A stretch of 64,000 nt of DNA from Nonlabens sp. (lineage in GTDB: Bacteria; Bacteroidota; Bacteroidia; Flavobacteriales; Flavobacteriaceae). The notes under the pieces are model-generated. The model worked only from the letters and a program-made list of their open reading frames with translations. It was not told the DNA's origin and made no database searches. The position numbers and the translations under genes were made by a program. Below are positions 29,266 to 37,940 of this stretch, piece after piece (positions within the stretch are counted from its first letter, which is position 1; every line of letters starts with the position of its first letter). The stretch covers positions 1 through 64,000 of the forward strand of contig NZ_JAGYKG010000007.1 of NCBI RefSeq assembly GCF_018401815.1, in the 5' to 3' direction.

Positions 29266-29590
29266 TGCAGTAGATCCAAATTTTTCAAGCTTTTTTTTAA
29301 ATAGTCTCGCTCCATTTCAAGCTTACCAATTTTTGCATAGAGCTTATCCAAATCAACTTCCTGCTCTTTTGGTTTAGATGATTTTTTATCAAAAACATCA
29401 CTGGATTTTTCTAAAAACTCTTGTTTCCATTGACTGATTTGATTCGGATGTAACTCAAAACGTTCAGCTAATTCTGATAGGCTATACCGCTCCTTTAAGG
29501 CTTCTACAGCTACCTTTGTCTTAAATTCTGAAGTGAACCTGCCGGCCGGAACAGGCGGGTTTCCTTCTTGATTTTCTCATTTTGTCCATT
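29262..29590 (-). pseudogene. IS3-family OrfA disrupted by a 22-bp GC-rich insert
   Basis: The reading frame TSEFKTKVAVEALKERYSLS to LYAKIGKLEMERDYLKK is a typical HTH-plus-leucine-zipper OrfA. Its expected start, MDKMRKSRRK, lies in a different frame. The two are separated by a 22-base GC-rich palindromic segment (29538-29559). Removing these 22 bases would join RRK directly to FTSEF in one frame. The insert therefore inactivates OrfA by frameshift. Confidence 0.75.
29538..29559. repeat. 22-bp GC-rich palindromic insert inside IS orfA
   Basis: The segment begins CCTGCCGGCCGG and ends CAGGCGGG. With its AA/TT flanks it forms a hairpin (AACCTGCC against GGCGGGTT). Its base composition is far more GC-rich than the surroundings, and it interrupts an otherwise intact reading frame. 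It looks like a very small mobile or repetitive palindrome, but only one copy is seen in the window. Confidence 0.6.
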
Positions 29591-29631
29591 GTTTAAAGTT
29601 AATAAATTTTCAACTTAACTAATGGTCCGAA

Positions 29632-30060
29632 TTTGTAGAGGTATTATACACAATGCCTTTTTCAATAGGATTTTTATGGATGTAATTAATTTTTTACTGA
29701 ATCACATCAGTACTCTATAATTCAATTGGTTTGTTGTCATGACGCCAAAATTGAAAATTACTAGTAGTTGAACTTTTTAAAGCTTCTTTCTTAAAATAAT
29801 TTAATGAAAATTCTTTTCTGCTTTCTCTTGGATTTTCTTGAATTGATTTGATAATACTCCTACTTATATCTCTTTTAAAATCTCCTAATAACAATTCTGG
29901 TTTTTGATTATCAATACTTCTAAAAATTAAATGAACGTGATTGGTCATAATGCACCATGCATAAATTTCCACGCCTTTGCTTTTTTGACAAAATTCTTAG
30001 CGCTCTATAAGCAACTCTTTGTATTCGTTTCTAGTAAATACAGCTAACCAGCCCACAACT
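29632..30060 (-). pseudogene. Remnant of a REP-associated tyrosine transposase (Y1, IS200-like)
   Basis: The reverse strand encodes VGWLAVFTRNEYKELLIER, a stop, then EFCQKSKGVEIYAWCIMTNHVHLIF. The last part is the HUH signature (HVHL) of Y1-type transposases. After QFWRHDNKPIEL come further in-frame stops, then the recognisable tail KINYIHKNPIEKGIVY. The IS element truncates the 3' end at 29631 and the N-terminus is missing. These proteins are linked to REP palindromes; a hairpin with arms CGCGC/GCGCG lies just beyond, near 30087. Confidence 0.85.
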
Positions 30061-30459
30061 GCTCCATAACCCTACGAAAGGATTCGCGCGGCAGCGCGGG
30101 GCGTCCAACCATTGACGGCATCATTTCATGCGATTGGATTTTACAATTATAACCATCGCCTGAACATATTCGCTCTTACTTTAATGCTCTATAGTTGCCC
30201 GTTTGTTTTTAGCAACAATTGCCAAAAAAAACAGGCACTCGCTTCAATTATACTTTTTTTTCCTACCATAAAGGGGGAGTTAGCTCGTAACATTATATCT
30301 AATTCATAAATTATACCTCTTTAAAAAACATACCCCATTTTTTTAAAGGGTCAAAATATATAATTATATAATTATTAGATGTATACCCCTATTTAATTAG
30401 GGGGTAATATAATTTATTTATACTTTTCCCCCGTATTAACCCAATAAATAATAACCATT
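30061..30459. promoter_or_regulatory. Regulatory region of the P-II/ammonium transporter genes
   Basis: 400 bases without a gene. The left part holds a GC-rich hairpin near 30087 beside the transposase remnant. The right part is extremely AT-rich with nested inverted runs of C and G: ACCCC...GGG at 30331-30350, TACCCCTATTTAATTAGGGG at 30385-30404, and GGGGG...CCCCC at 30400-30432. These could be operators or an RNA structure controlling nitrogen-responsive expression of glnB-amt. This is inference from symmetry and position only. Confidence 0.45.
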
Positions 30460-30798
30460 ATGAAAAAAGTGGAAGCCATTATTAGAAAATCAAAATTTGA
30501 TGAAGTCAAAAAAGCCCTTCATGCCATAGACGTTAACTTTTTCAGTTACTGGGATGTAACTGGAGTCGGAAATGAAAAGCAAGGTCATGTATACAGAGGT
30601 ATTAGCTACAGTACCTCTGACATTCAAAGAAGAATGATTTCAATTGTAATCTCAGACGAATTTTTAGAGCCTGCTATTAACTCCATATTAGAAGCTGCTA
30701 GTACCGGTAATGTAGGAGACGGTAAAATTTTTGTGTCCGATATACAAGACGCTTACAGGATCAGGACTCGAGAAAATGGAACAGCAGGCATTAACTAA
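30460..30798 (+). CDS. P-II family nitrogen regulatory protein
   Basis: 112 residues, GlnB/GlnK type. It senses 2-oxoglutarate and ATP/ADP and, when paired with an Amt protein, plugs the ammonium channel under nitrogen sufficiency. It begins MKKVEAIIRKSKFDEVKKAL, has a T-loop with the conserved Tyr in HVYRG near residue 50, and the C-terminal nucleotide-binding segment VGDGKIFVSDIQDAYRIRT. It lies 24 bases before the ammonium transporter, the standard glnK-amtB arrangement, hence a GlnK-like role. Confidence 0.93.
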   Translation: MKKVEAIIRKSKFDEVKKALHAIDVNFFSYWDVTGVGNEKQGHVYRGISYSTSDIQRRMISIVISDEFLEPAINSILEAASTGNVGDGKIFVSDIQDAYRIRTRENGTAGIN

Positions 30799-30822
30799 TT
30801 TAAAATTATATAAAAATAAAAT

Positions 30823-32067
30823 ATGGAAACAGCACTATTTACAGCAAACAATGTATGGATGATGGTATGTACGGCATTGGTGTTTTTTATGCACCTTGGA
30901 TTCTCTTTTTTAGAGATTGGATTAACCAGACAAAAAAATACCATTAATATTCTATTTAAAAACGTATTCATCATTTGTACTGGACTTTTACTTTATTACC
31001 TAGGCGGGTTCAACTTAATGTACCCTGGAGATTTCAATGGATATTTAGGTTTTTCAGGTTTTGGAATTCAACTTCCAGAAAATGGACTTACCCCTGATTA
31101 CGCTTCTGGAGGCTACACTTACTGGACAGATTTTCTATTTCAAGGAATGTTTGCAGCCACAGCAGCCACCATAGTTTCTGGTGCGGTAGCTGAAAGAATT
31201 AAATTAGGCGGGTTCATGATATTTACAATTATCTATGTTGGACTGGTATACCCCATTGTTGGTTCATGGCAATGGGGTGGCGGATTCTTAAGCACCTTAG
31301 GTGGTGAAAATGCAGGGTTTCATGATTTTGCGGGGTCTACCTTAGTGCATTCTGTAGGAGGTTGGGCAGCTTTAATAGCCATTTACCTACTAGGCCCAAG
31401 AATTGGTAAATTTTCAGAAACTGGAAAGGCGCAAGCTATACCTGGACACAATATCCCATTAGCAGCAGCAGGAGTTCTTATCTTATGGTTAGGTTGGTTC
31501 GGATTTAATGGTGGGTCTGTTTTGTCTGCAGATCCAGCGGGAACTTCACTAGTATTGGTCACTACATCTTTAGCAGCTGCCGCAGGTGGAATAGGTGCAT
31601 TTGTACTATCTGCTATTTTCTATAAAAACTATGACCTCACCATGTTTTTAAATGGAATTCTTGGAGGATTGGTTGGAATTACTGCAGGAGCAGATCTAAT
31701 GTCTCCTAATGAATCGGTAATTATTGGATTGCTCGCTGGAGCGCTTATTGTTTTAGCAGTAGCTTTTGTAGACAAAATAAAATTAGACGACCCGGTTGGT
31801 GCAGTAGCGGTACATTTAATATGCGGGATTTTTGGTACTCTGGCAGTAGGAATATTTGGCGCTAAGGCAGGAATAGATCAGTTCCTATTCCAACTAGCAG
31901 GTGCAGGAGCTACAGCTGTTTTTTGTTCCGTTACGGCTTTTTCAATTCTTTATATTATTAAAAAGACTTTTGGAATAAGGGTTTCCAAAGAAGAAGAACT
32001 AGAAGGATTAGACCTTCATGAACATGGAATGGATGCTTATGCCGACTTTAGATTAAACCAACACTAA
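30823..32067 (+). CDS. amt: Ammonium transporter
   Basis: 414 residues, Amt/Mep/Rh family, with about eleven hydrophobic membrane segments; trimeric inner-membrane channel for ammonium. The paired pore histidines are visible: His176 in STLVHSVGGW and His331 in GAVAVHLICG. The family motif AGAAAE-like AATIVSGAVAERIKLGG is near residue 115. No cleavable signal peptide is present. It is coupled to the P-II gene upstream and followed by a hairpin and then a porin gene, which may share the transcript by read-through. Confidence 0.95.
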   Translation: METALFTANNVWMMVCTALVFFMHLGFSFLEIGLTRQKNTINILFKNVFIICTGLLLYYLGGFNLMYPGDFNGYLGFSGFGIQLPENGLTPDYASGGYTYWTDFLFQGMFAATAATIVSGAVAERIKLGGFMIFTIIYVGLVYPIVGSWQWGGGFLSTLGGENAGFHDFAGSTLVHSVGGWAALIAIYLLGPRIGKFSETGKAQAIPGHNIPLAAAGVLILWLGWFGFNGGSVLSADPAGTSLVLVTTSLAAAAGGIGAFVLSAIFYKNYDLTMFLNGILGGLVGITAGADLMSPNESVIIGLLAGALIVLAVAFVDKIKLDDPVGAVAVHLICGIFGTLAVGIFGAKAGIDQFLFQLAGAGATAVFCSVTAFSILYIIKKTFGIRVSKEEELEGLDLHEHGMDAYADFRLNQH

Positions 32068-32085
32068 AAAACCATTATAAATAGC

Positions 32086-32114
32086 AACGGAGCGTTCTGC
32101 AAAACGCTCCGTTT
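32086..32114 (+). terminator. Hairpin terminator/attenuator between amt and the porin gene
   Basis: Perfect 11-bp stem AACGGAGCGTT / AACGCTCCGTT with a 6-base loop, then a short T-rich stretch. It lies 19 bases after amt and 29 bases before the porin gene, so it may reduce rather than abolish read-through. Confidence 0.75.
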
Positions 32115-32142
32115 GTTAAAAACCACTTAAAACCGAATTCTC

Positions 32143-33201
32143 ATGATTTTTAAAACTATTACAAAGAACGTAAAATTATTATTGTTAAGCACTTCTTTAA
32201 CCCTATCATTTTTATCTTCTGCTCAAGAGCTTAAAGAAAAAACAGTCCCAAAACTTACCTTCAGCGGAACTCTAGATACTTACTTTAGAGCAAATCTAAA
32301 CGCTCCCAATTCAGGGGAACAAGCTATGGCTCCGGGTAGTTCATTTGCAAATTTGCCTGGATTTGCCTTGGGCATGGCAAATATTATAACAGCCTACAAG
32401 GGAGAAAAAGTAGGCTTTGTAGCAGATTTAGTTTTTGGACCAAGAGGTACCGATGCTATTTTTAACTCGCCAATGTATTCTGCTACTGGAAATGTTGTGA
32501 ATCAATTATATATGTACTGGAATGCAAGCGATAAAATAACCATAACTATGGGTAATTTTAATACCTTCTTAGGCTATGAGGTTATTTCTCCCGCTGCAAA
32601 CTTTAACTATAGCACTTCCTACTTATTCTCCTATGGCCCTTTTAGCCATACAGGAATTAAAGCAGACCTTGCGTTGACTGAAGATGTATCTCTTATGTTA
32701 GGAGTCTTTAATCCAACAGACCTTACAGAATATAATCCAACTGGAGGTTACGCATTTGGAGCTCAGCTCGGTTATAAAGGGCAAAACATGAATATATTAA
32801 TAGATAATGGTGCATATGAATTGGATTACACTGGCGGATTTTCAATTACTGATAGTTTTTACTTAGGGTTAAATGGAGCCCACTATGACAACGACGGAGT
32901 AGGTTTTTCAGGAGTTGCCTTATATCCTCAACTCACCACATCAGATTCATTTGCCATTGGTCTTAGGGGAGAATACTTTTTAGAACATGGGGCTTATGGT
33001 GCTATTGACCAAATAGGTAACAATGTAGCAGATTCAAGTGTTTTTGCTCTAACACTTACCGGAAGTGCTTCTATTGGAAGCCTATTATTAAAACCTGAAA
33101 TTAGGATTGATAATGGCTCTGACGCAAGCTTTTTAAATACCAAATTTGCACCTCAAAAAAGCCTTTCTTCATTTTTACTAGCAGCAGTTTATGCATTTTA
33201 G
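32143..33201 (+). CDS. Outer-membrane beta-barrel porin, OmpL-like
   Basis: 352 residues. A signal peptide ends at SSAQ, and amphipathic beta strands run to a C-terminal aromatic residue (LLAAVYAF), typical of outer-membrane barrels. The motif KLTFSGTLDTYFRANLN and the NQLYMYWNASDKITITMGNF segment place it in the putative BBP2/OmpL-like porin group. Its position behind P-II and amt suggests it admits nitrogen compounds across the outer membrane, an inference from context. Confidence 0.8.
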   Translation: MIFKTITKNVKLLLLSTSLTLSFLSSAQELKEKTVPKLTFSGTLDTYFRANLNAPNSGEQAMAPGSSFANLPGFALGMANIITAYKGEKVGFVADLVFGPRGTDAIFNSPMYSATGNVVNQLYMYWNASDKITITMGNFNTFLGYEVISPAANFNYSTSYLFSYGPFSHTGIKADLALTEDVSLMLGVFNPTDLTEYNPTGGYAFGAQLGYKGQNMNILIDNGAYELDYTGGFSITDSFYLGLNGAHYDNDGVGFSGVALYPQLTTSDSFAIGLRGEYFLEHGAYGAIDQIGNNVADSSVFALTLTGSASIGSLLLKPEIRIDNGSDASFLNTKFAPQKSLSSFLLAAVYAF

Positions 33202-34210
33202 CTCCCTGTGTTTTGATGAATAGGTAATTGTTAAGTTCGTTTTTTTTTAATGGTGCCCGCTTAGTTAACAAGTGGAACAGCAAATCAACGAAGTGATCTA
33301 GTAGCAAGCTTGAACGCAGCACTCCTCAACGAGTTAGAGCAGCCTCTCAAAAGAATTGAACATGCATCAAAAACCTGATCAACAACCTTATTAAATAGCA
33401 CAACGCTTTGTTTTAAATGAAGAGTTCAAATCATGAATAACTGGTTGTATGCCATGCGAGAAGTGAAGCCCAAAACTCATGTCAAAGCACTGGAACAAAA
33501 ATCAGAAAACTGAATTTGAACATCATTGTGATCTAGCCACTCCTTTTAATACTAAAACTTATTGAACCCCTTATCCGTCATAGCATAAGGGATCTGTACA
33601 GAATTGTACAGGTATAATTGAAAACGTTTTCCAAGAAAAATAACCCTTTAGATTAGAAAGCAAAAAAGGAAGCACAATAGTTATTGGCCTACCTAAAAGT
33701 TTGATGGTAATCCCCCGATTAAAGCACTACAATGCAGATGTGTTGCACTTATAGGGGGAACTCAGCTTTGTTTGAAGAGAAATACATTGCTTTACTATTA
33801 CTCCCTCCATTTTTATGTTTGCCGTCATCTAATTTATCTGCAAGCCTGTTGTTACTTTCAATTACGTGGTAAAGGCCTCCTGTGGGGGCAATGAAACTTG
33901 ATATAGGAAAAAGGTGCATCACAAAAAAATAGCACCCACAAAATTATTGTAAATAGGTATTCCAATTAGAACGAACTCCTTTTCCAACTAACTATATTTG
34001 CAACCCGATAAGATTAAATGAGTCAACAGACCTTTTACTTGTTGTTTTTCTTTACCCCTAACTAAAGAAAAACTTTATAAAAAAGAGTCCTACATATTGT
34101 TATATGGGACTACTAGAAAAAGCTGAGGAGCTCCATCCTTGGCTTTTTTGTTTTGAACAGTCCCCAAATCATGACCCCTACGCCTTTTGTTTCCGTAACC
34201 AACTATACCT
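33202..34210. other. Gene-poor region of about 1 kb
   Basis: No reading frame with family features is seen. Noted structures are a perfect inverted repeat CTGTACA-GAAT-TGTACAG at 33594-33611 and a TATATTTG promoter-like box at 33993-34000 on the plus strand. The latter is followed only by a 15-codon peptide and a short frame starting at 34104 that runs into the opposing hydrolase gene. The region may hold the decayed front of a lost gene. Confidence 0.4.
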
Positions 34211-35047
34211 TTACGACCCCTTTAAAAAATTAACCATGCACTGCACCGCTTGTCTTAAGTCTTCTGGTAATCGATCAGCATTCCAAGGATGCGAGGATCC
34301 TAAAGTATGATTTGCTTCTCTAATGAGTTTTAATTGGGAATGAGAACTTGCTTTATGAAGTGCATAAGCATCGCTTACCAAAACTGCTTCATCTAGTTCT
34401 CCATGAAGGATCAAGTGAGCTTGCTTTATTTTTTCGGCTTGTTTAAGAATAGTTAATTCTTCTTCATTTTGAAGGAAATCTTCATAGAATTGGTAGAAAA
34501 GCGGCATTTCTTGTTTGGTACGTGCGTTTTTAACATAGATCACACCTTTTTCTTTCCATTCCTTTACCTCTCCGGCATTTGGAAAGCGCTCGGCATAATG
34601 AGCCACACCAGCAAGCGTAATAAGTTTTGAAACTCTAGCCTCCTTTGCGGTTACTATGGTGGTAATACCCCCCGCTCGAGAATGCCCTAATAGATTTATC
34701 TGATGACGATCTACTGGCAAATCTGAGTTTTCTATCCAATCCAAAACCCTAATGGTATCTCTTACTTCTATACTGTAATTATTGTTTCCAAAAGCTTCGA
34801 GATCTGGAAAATCCATAGGCTGCTCTACAGTGCCCCCGTTGTGTGAATAGTTAAATTTTATAAATAGAAATCCCGCTTTCGCGAAAGCGGAACCCATCAA
34901 GCTCCATGCGCCCCAATCTTTAAACCCTTTATATCCATGACAAAAAACAACTACAGGTAAAGGGGTACTGCTTTCTTGATACTCATAATCCAACAGTATA
35001 GCTCGATCGCTTTCTCCTTTTATGATACTATTATTCTTTGTAATCAT
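34211..35047 (-). CDS. Alpha/beta hydrolase (dienelactone hydrolase-like)
   Basis: 278 residues. The oxyanion/HG motif VVVFCHGYKGFKDWGAW is near residue 33, the nucleophile elbow GHSRAGG near residue 122, an acid in HGELDEAVLV and the catalytic His in EANHTLGSSHPW. The substrate is unknown; cytoplasmic, as no signal peptide is seen. It overlaps the upstream nuclease gene by 4 bases, so the two are translationally coupled. It contains palindrome copy 34874-34889, read as AFAKA. Confidence 0.88.
   Translation of the reverse strand: MITKNNSIIKGESDRAILLDYEYQESSTPLPVVVFCHGYKGFKDWGAWSLMGSAFAKAGFLFIKFNYSHNGGTVEQPMDFPDLEAFGNNNYSIEVRDTIRVLDWIENSDLPVDRHQINLLGHSRAGGITTIVTAKEARVSKLITLAGVAHYAERFPNAGEVKEWKEKGVIYVKNARTKQEMPLFYQFYEDFLQNEEELTILKQAEKIKQAHLILHGELDEAVLVSDAYALHKASSHSQLKLIREANHTLGSSHPWNADRLPEDLRQAVQCMVNFLKGS
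34874..34889. repeat. Iterated palindrome, copy 8 (in alpha/beta hydrolase)
   Basis: Perfect CGCTTTCGCGAAAGCG, coding for AFAKA on the reverse strand. Confidence 0.95.
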
Positions 35048-37821
35048 ACTGGTTTTTCTGTAAGGTGAATTTCTTTATCAAATAATTCTTGAATCAACCT
35101 CAGAAGTACTTTTTCAAAATCTTGCAGCACTTCTGCATCAATCATTTTTTCTTTATAAGATCTTGCTTCCTTAAAAGAAAAAGGAATATAGCCCTCATCA
35201 AAATTCTTAAAACTGATAATCCCTGCACTAGCTTCAGTAAAGGGTTCATTAAGACTATACAAATAACTGTACATCAGGACTTGGAAGGCTTTTGCCTTTT
35301 TATAATCCTCTGATAGTATATGGAAATTTTGTGGATCAATACCTACATCCCCTTTTTCAGTCGCTCCAGACTTATAATCAATAATGCGCAATTTTCCGTT
35401 GAGTTGATCAATACGGTCCACCTTTCCATGGATTTTCACCTTACCTATTTGCGGAACTTCAATATGGGCCTCTAGTTTGCGCTCTACGCTTTTAATAATA
35501 AGTTCTTGGCCCCCTAGAACAAGATTCAAGTCGCTTTGTACCATTTTCTTGATGTAATGAAGGGATACTTCATAAATGATTTTATTTTTGCCTAAGGGTG
35601 TGGATCCTGACGAGTAACACTCATGATACGCCTTTTCTAATTGGGGCAGGATTTGCTTTTTGATCTGGTCAAAATCTTCTTTGACCAATAGTTTACCCAC
35701 ATAATACTGATACAATTTATCAAGCGCTTCGTGAATAATCAAACCCATGGTGTTTGCAGCAATATTCTCTTCCACATCCTCCATATCTGAAATGCGCAAA
35801 ATCTTACTCGCATAAAAGTCAATTGGATTGCGCACATAACTGGTCAATGCAGATGGACTAAAACCACTAATGGCTATTTGCTGTAATCGTTCAAAGTAAG
35901 AGGGTTCCTTTTTAATTACCAGCAACTTTTCCTTTACTGCACTATTTTTAAAAATATACTGTTGGTGAGAGATGACGTGCTTAGAGTTTTGATCTGTTTC
36001 TAATTGAGTTAAAAACCTGCTCTTTTCTCCACCTCCTAGGGTATCTCCTTCTGTATTGTAAATAAACGCTGCCTTTTCTACTCGATGAAGCAATCTGTAA
36101 AAGTGGTAAGCGTATACACTATCTTTCTCTGAATAGGTAGGCAACTCAAACTGATACTTCATGTCATTTGAAATATAAGAGGTTGTTGATTTACCTGCAG
36201 GTAAAACACCCTCGTTCACTGAAAGCATGATGATATTTTTATAATCTAAGGCTCTTGTTTCTAACAGCCCCATAACTTGAAGTCCCCGAACCGGCTCTCC
36301 TATAAAATCAAGATTTTTAAGAGACACCAATTGCTTGTATAGATAGGCAACGGTTTTAAGGTCCTTAATTTCTTGATTGTTGTCAATAATAGTTGCCAGA
36401 TGTTGCACCACTTCGGTAATGCCTAATAATTGTTCTATTTCTAGTCTTCGATTCTCTTCTTTAAGCAATTTGATTTTAAGCTCGTGCAGCAAGAATTGAA
36501 TCAGACCAATAAGCCCACCAACATCCTGTACCGGTTGAAGTATTTTATAGAGCATGTCATTTGGTGAACCTTCATCAAAGCTCGATGGAGTCACATAAAT
36601 TAAATTTTTCTCTCTTATATATTGAACCAACCGCCTGGAGTCCTTTTTAAGGAGCACATGAGCAAAGGAGGATTCTAAAATGTTGATCACGCCCTTATAA
36701 TAAAATCCATCCTCAATAGCCTCGGTATGCATCTTAATAATATCATAGATAAAAGCAGTTAATGGCAACTGATCTAGTGCAAGTCCCATCGTCACGTTAA
36801 AGTGCTCAATATTCTCAGGAATAGCGTCTAATAAGGGAAGTAACAAGCGCTCATCTGCAAGAATAACAGCAGTTTCCTCGAGTTCTTCTTGTGGGATTTG
36901 CTCCATTAACTGAACGGCCACTTGAATCATGCTTAAGTTACCTGCAGCACCATGAATACCTATCTGTTTATTGGTGTTATACTCATTGCTATACAGTTGT
37001 AATTCTTTTGAAGTATAATACTTCCACTGCTTTTTAAACTTGCGTATAAACTTACCCGATTCGTGATGTGGTACATCCATCAAATAGGCATCTATATCCC
37101 AATAAACCAACCCCCTTTCTTCTTGAATAATTTTTTGAATGATTTTGGATTCGGCAGTATTAAGCGCATTAAGTCCTAAAAAGATAGTTTTTACACGATG
37201 CTTTAATATAGAAGCACTTGATTCTTGTTTCCCTTCAAAAAGATTCAAATGAATTGTGTCAAAGTGCTCCATACAGCGATCAAATGCCAATCGATAGGCC
37301 ATACCTTGATAAGCAGTTTCATTTTCCATACATAGCTTTTGGAAAGCCTCATAATACAAGTGTAATTTTTTCCAGAATCTCAAGTACTTAGAAACCATCA
37401 AAGTGGGGGTTTTATTCAAAGCCCAATGGTCCATTTCTTTGACACTACCTAAATAATTAAAAAACTGTTCTGGATCAACTAGGTAACGATCCATCTCGTT
37501 GAAATCTTTAAGAATAGTGGTTGCCCAACCTATAAATTCGTCAAAGCTATCCACTTTATTATCCTTCTCTACACTTTTGTAAGCGCTATAAAACAGTGGT
37601 AACAGATCTAAATCATCCACTACTTCTACTTCAGCAAGTTGTTCTATATACTCTTCTACACTATAAATTTTAGGCAAAAATATAGGTTGCTCCAGACGTT
37701 GTGCTATGTACCTGCTTAAAAAAATACCGACCCTTCTCGACGGCACGACATAAATAGCTGTGGTGGTATCTATTTGATTTTTCTCAAGATCCCCAAGAAC
37801 TTTTTCTAAAAATGAATTCAT
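35044..37821 (-). CDS. PD-(D/E)XK nuclease family protein, AddB-like
   Basis: 925 residues. The N-terminal two thirds resemble an inactivated superfamily I helicase: the usual Walker A position reads YVVPSRRVGIFLSRYIAQRL and lacks GxGKT. A C-terminal RecB-like nuclease domain follows, with HGKVDRIDQLNGKLRIIDYK giving the Asp and DYK catalytic residues. It is probably part of an AddAB-type double-strand-break resection complex; an AddA partner is not in the window. A cysteine cluster for the AddB iron-sulfur centre is not obvious. Confidence 0.85.
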   Translation of the reverse strand: MNSFLEKVLGDLEKNQIDTTTAIYVVPSRRVGIFLSRYIAQRLEQPIFLPKIYSVEEYIEQLAEVEVVDDLDLLPLFYSAYKSVEKDNKVDSFDEFIGWATTILKDFNEMDRYLVDPEQFFNYLGSVKEMDHWALNKTPTLMVSKYLRFWKKLHLYYEAFQKLCMENETAYQGMAYRLAFDRCMEHFDTIHLNLFEGKQESSASILKHRVKTIFLGLNALNTAESKIIQKIIQEERGLVYWDIDAYLMDVPHHESGKFIRKFKKQWKYYTSKELQLYSNEYNTNKQIGIHGAAGNLSMIQVAVQLMEQIPQEELEETAVILADERLLLPLLDAIPENIEHFNVTMGLALDQLPLTAFIYDIIKMHTEAIEDGFYYKGVINILESSFAHVLLKKDSRRLVQYIREKNLIYVTPSSFDEGSPNDMLYKILQPVQDVGGLIGLIQFLLHELKIKLLKEENRRLEIEQLLGITEVVQHLATIIDNNQEIKDLKTVAYLYKQLVSLKNLDFIGEPVRGLQVMGLLETRALDYKNIIMLSVNEGVLPAGKSTTSYISNDMKYQFELPTYSEKDSVYAYHFYRLLHRVEKAAFIYNTEGDTLGGGEKSRFLTQLETDQNSKHVISHQQYIFKNSAVKEKLLVIKKEPSYFERLQQIAISGFSPSALTSYVRNPIDFYASKILRISDMEDVEENIAANTMGLIIHEALDKLYQYYVGKLLVKEDFDQIKKQILPQLEKAYHECYSSGSTPLGKNKIIYEVSLHYIKKMVQSDLNLVLGGQELIIKSVERKLEAHIEVPQIGKVKIHGKVDRIDQLNGKLRIIDYKSGATEKGDVGIDPQNFHILSEDYKKAKAFQVLMYSYLYSLNEPFTEASAGIISFKNFDEGYIPFSFKEARSYKEKMIDAEVLQDFEKVLLRLIQELFDKEIHLTEKPV

Positions 37822-37883
37822 CTGGTTAAGATAATTAATATGCTTCTTTTAGGAGTCTTTTTTAGATTCCTTTTAAAAATAAA

Positions 37884-37912
37884 AAAGTCCATTTGCAGGG
37901 CAAATGGACTTT
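37884..37912 (-). terminator. Terminator of the PorP-OmpA transcript (reverse strand)
   Basis: Perfect 13-bp stem AAAGTCCATTTGC / GCAAATGGACTTT with a 3-base loop. The T-run is on the reverse strand, so it ends the transcript that finishes at 37941. Confidence 0.88.
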
Positions 37913-37940
37913 AAGCATTGGATGAATAAATAAGTATGAG

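Larger units (their letters stand above)
28411..29631 (-). mobile_element. IS3-family insertion sequence, about 1.22 kb, with broken orfA
   Basis: The element carries an orfB integrase-type transposase (28444-29265) and an upstream orfA (about 29262-29590), both on the reverse strand. Imperfect terminal inverted repeats are visible: TAGACCACTTTTAGTT at 28411 and, on the opposite strand, CGGACCATTAGTTAAG ending at 29630. The element has inserted into the remnant of a REP-associated transposase gene on its right side. Exact ends and target duplication cannot be fixed by eye. Confidence 0.8.

Noticed and set aside
30112..30309. 65-codon frame MTASFHAIGFYN
   Set aside because: It lies in a degraded AT-rich region beside the transposase remnant and has no family or plausible start signal.
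33594..33611. Palindrome CTGTACA-GAAT-TGTACAG as an operator
   Set aside because: No gene with a clear start lies next to it on either strand, so a regulatory role cannot be tied to anything.
34104..34310. Plus-strand frame of 68 codons starting MGLLEKAEELHPW
   Set aside because: It runs into the opposing hydrolase gene and matches no family. A promoter-like TATATTTG lies upstream (33993), so a truncated gene front is possible, but the evidence is too weak for a CDS call.
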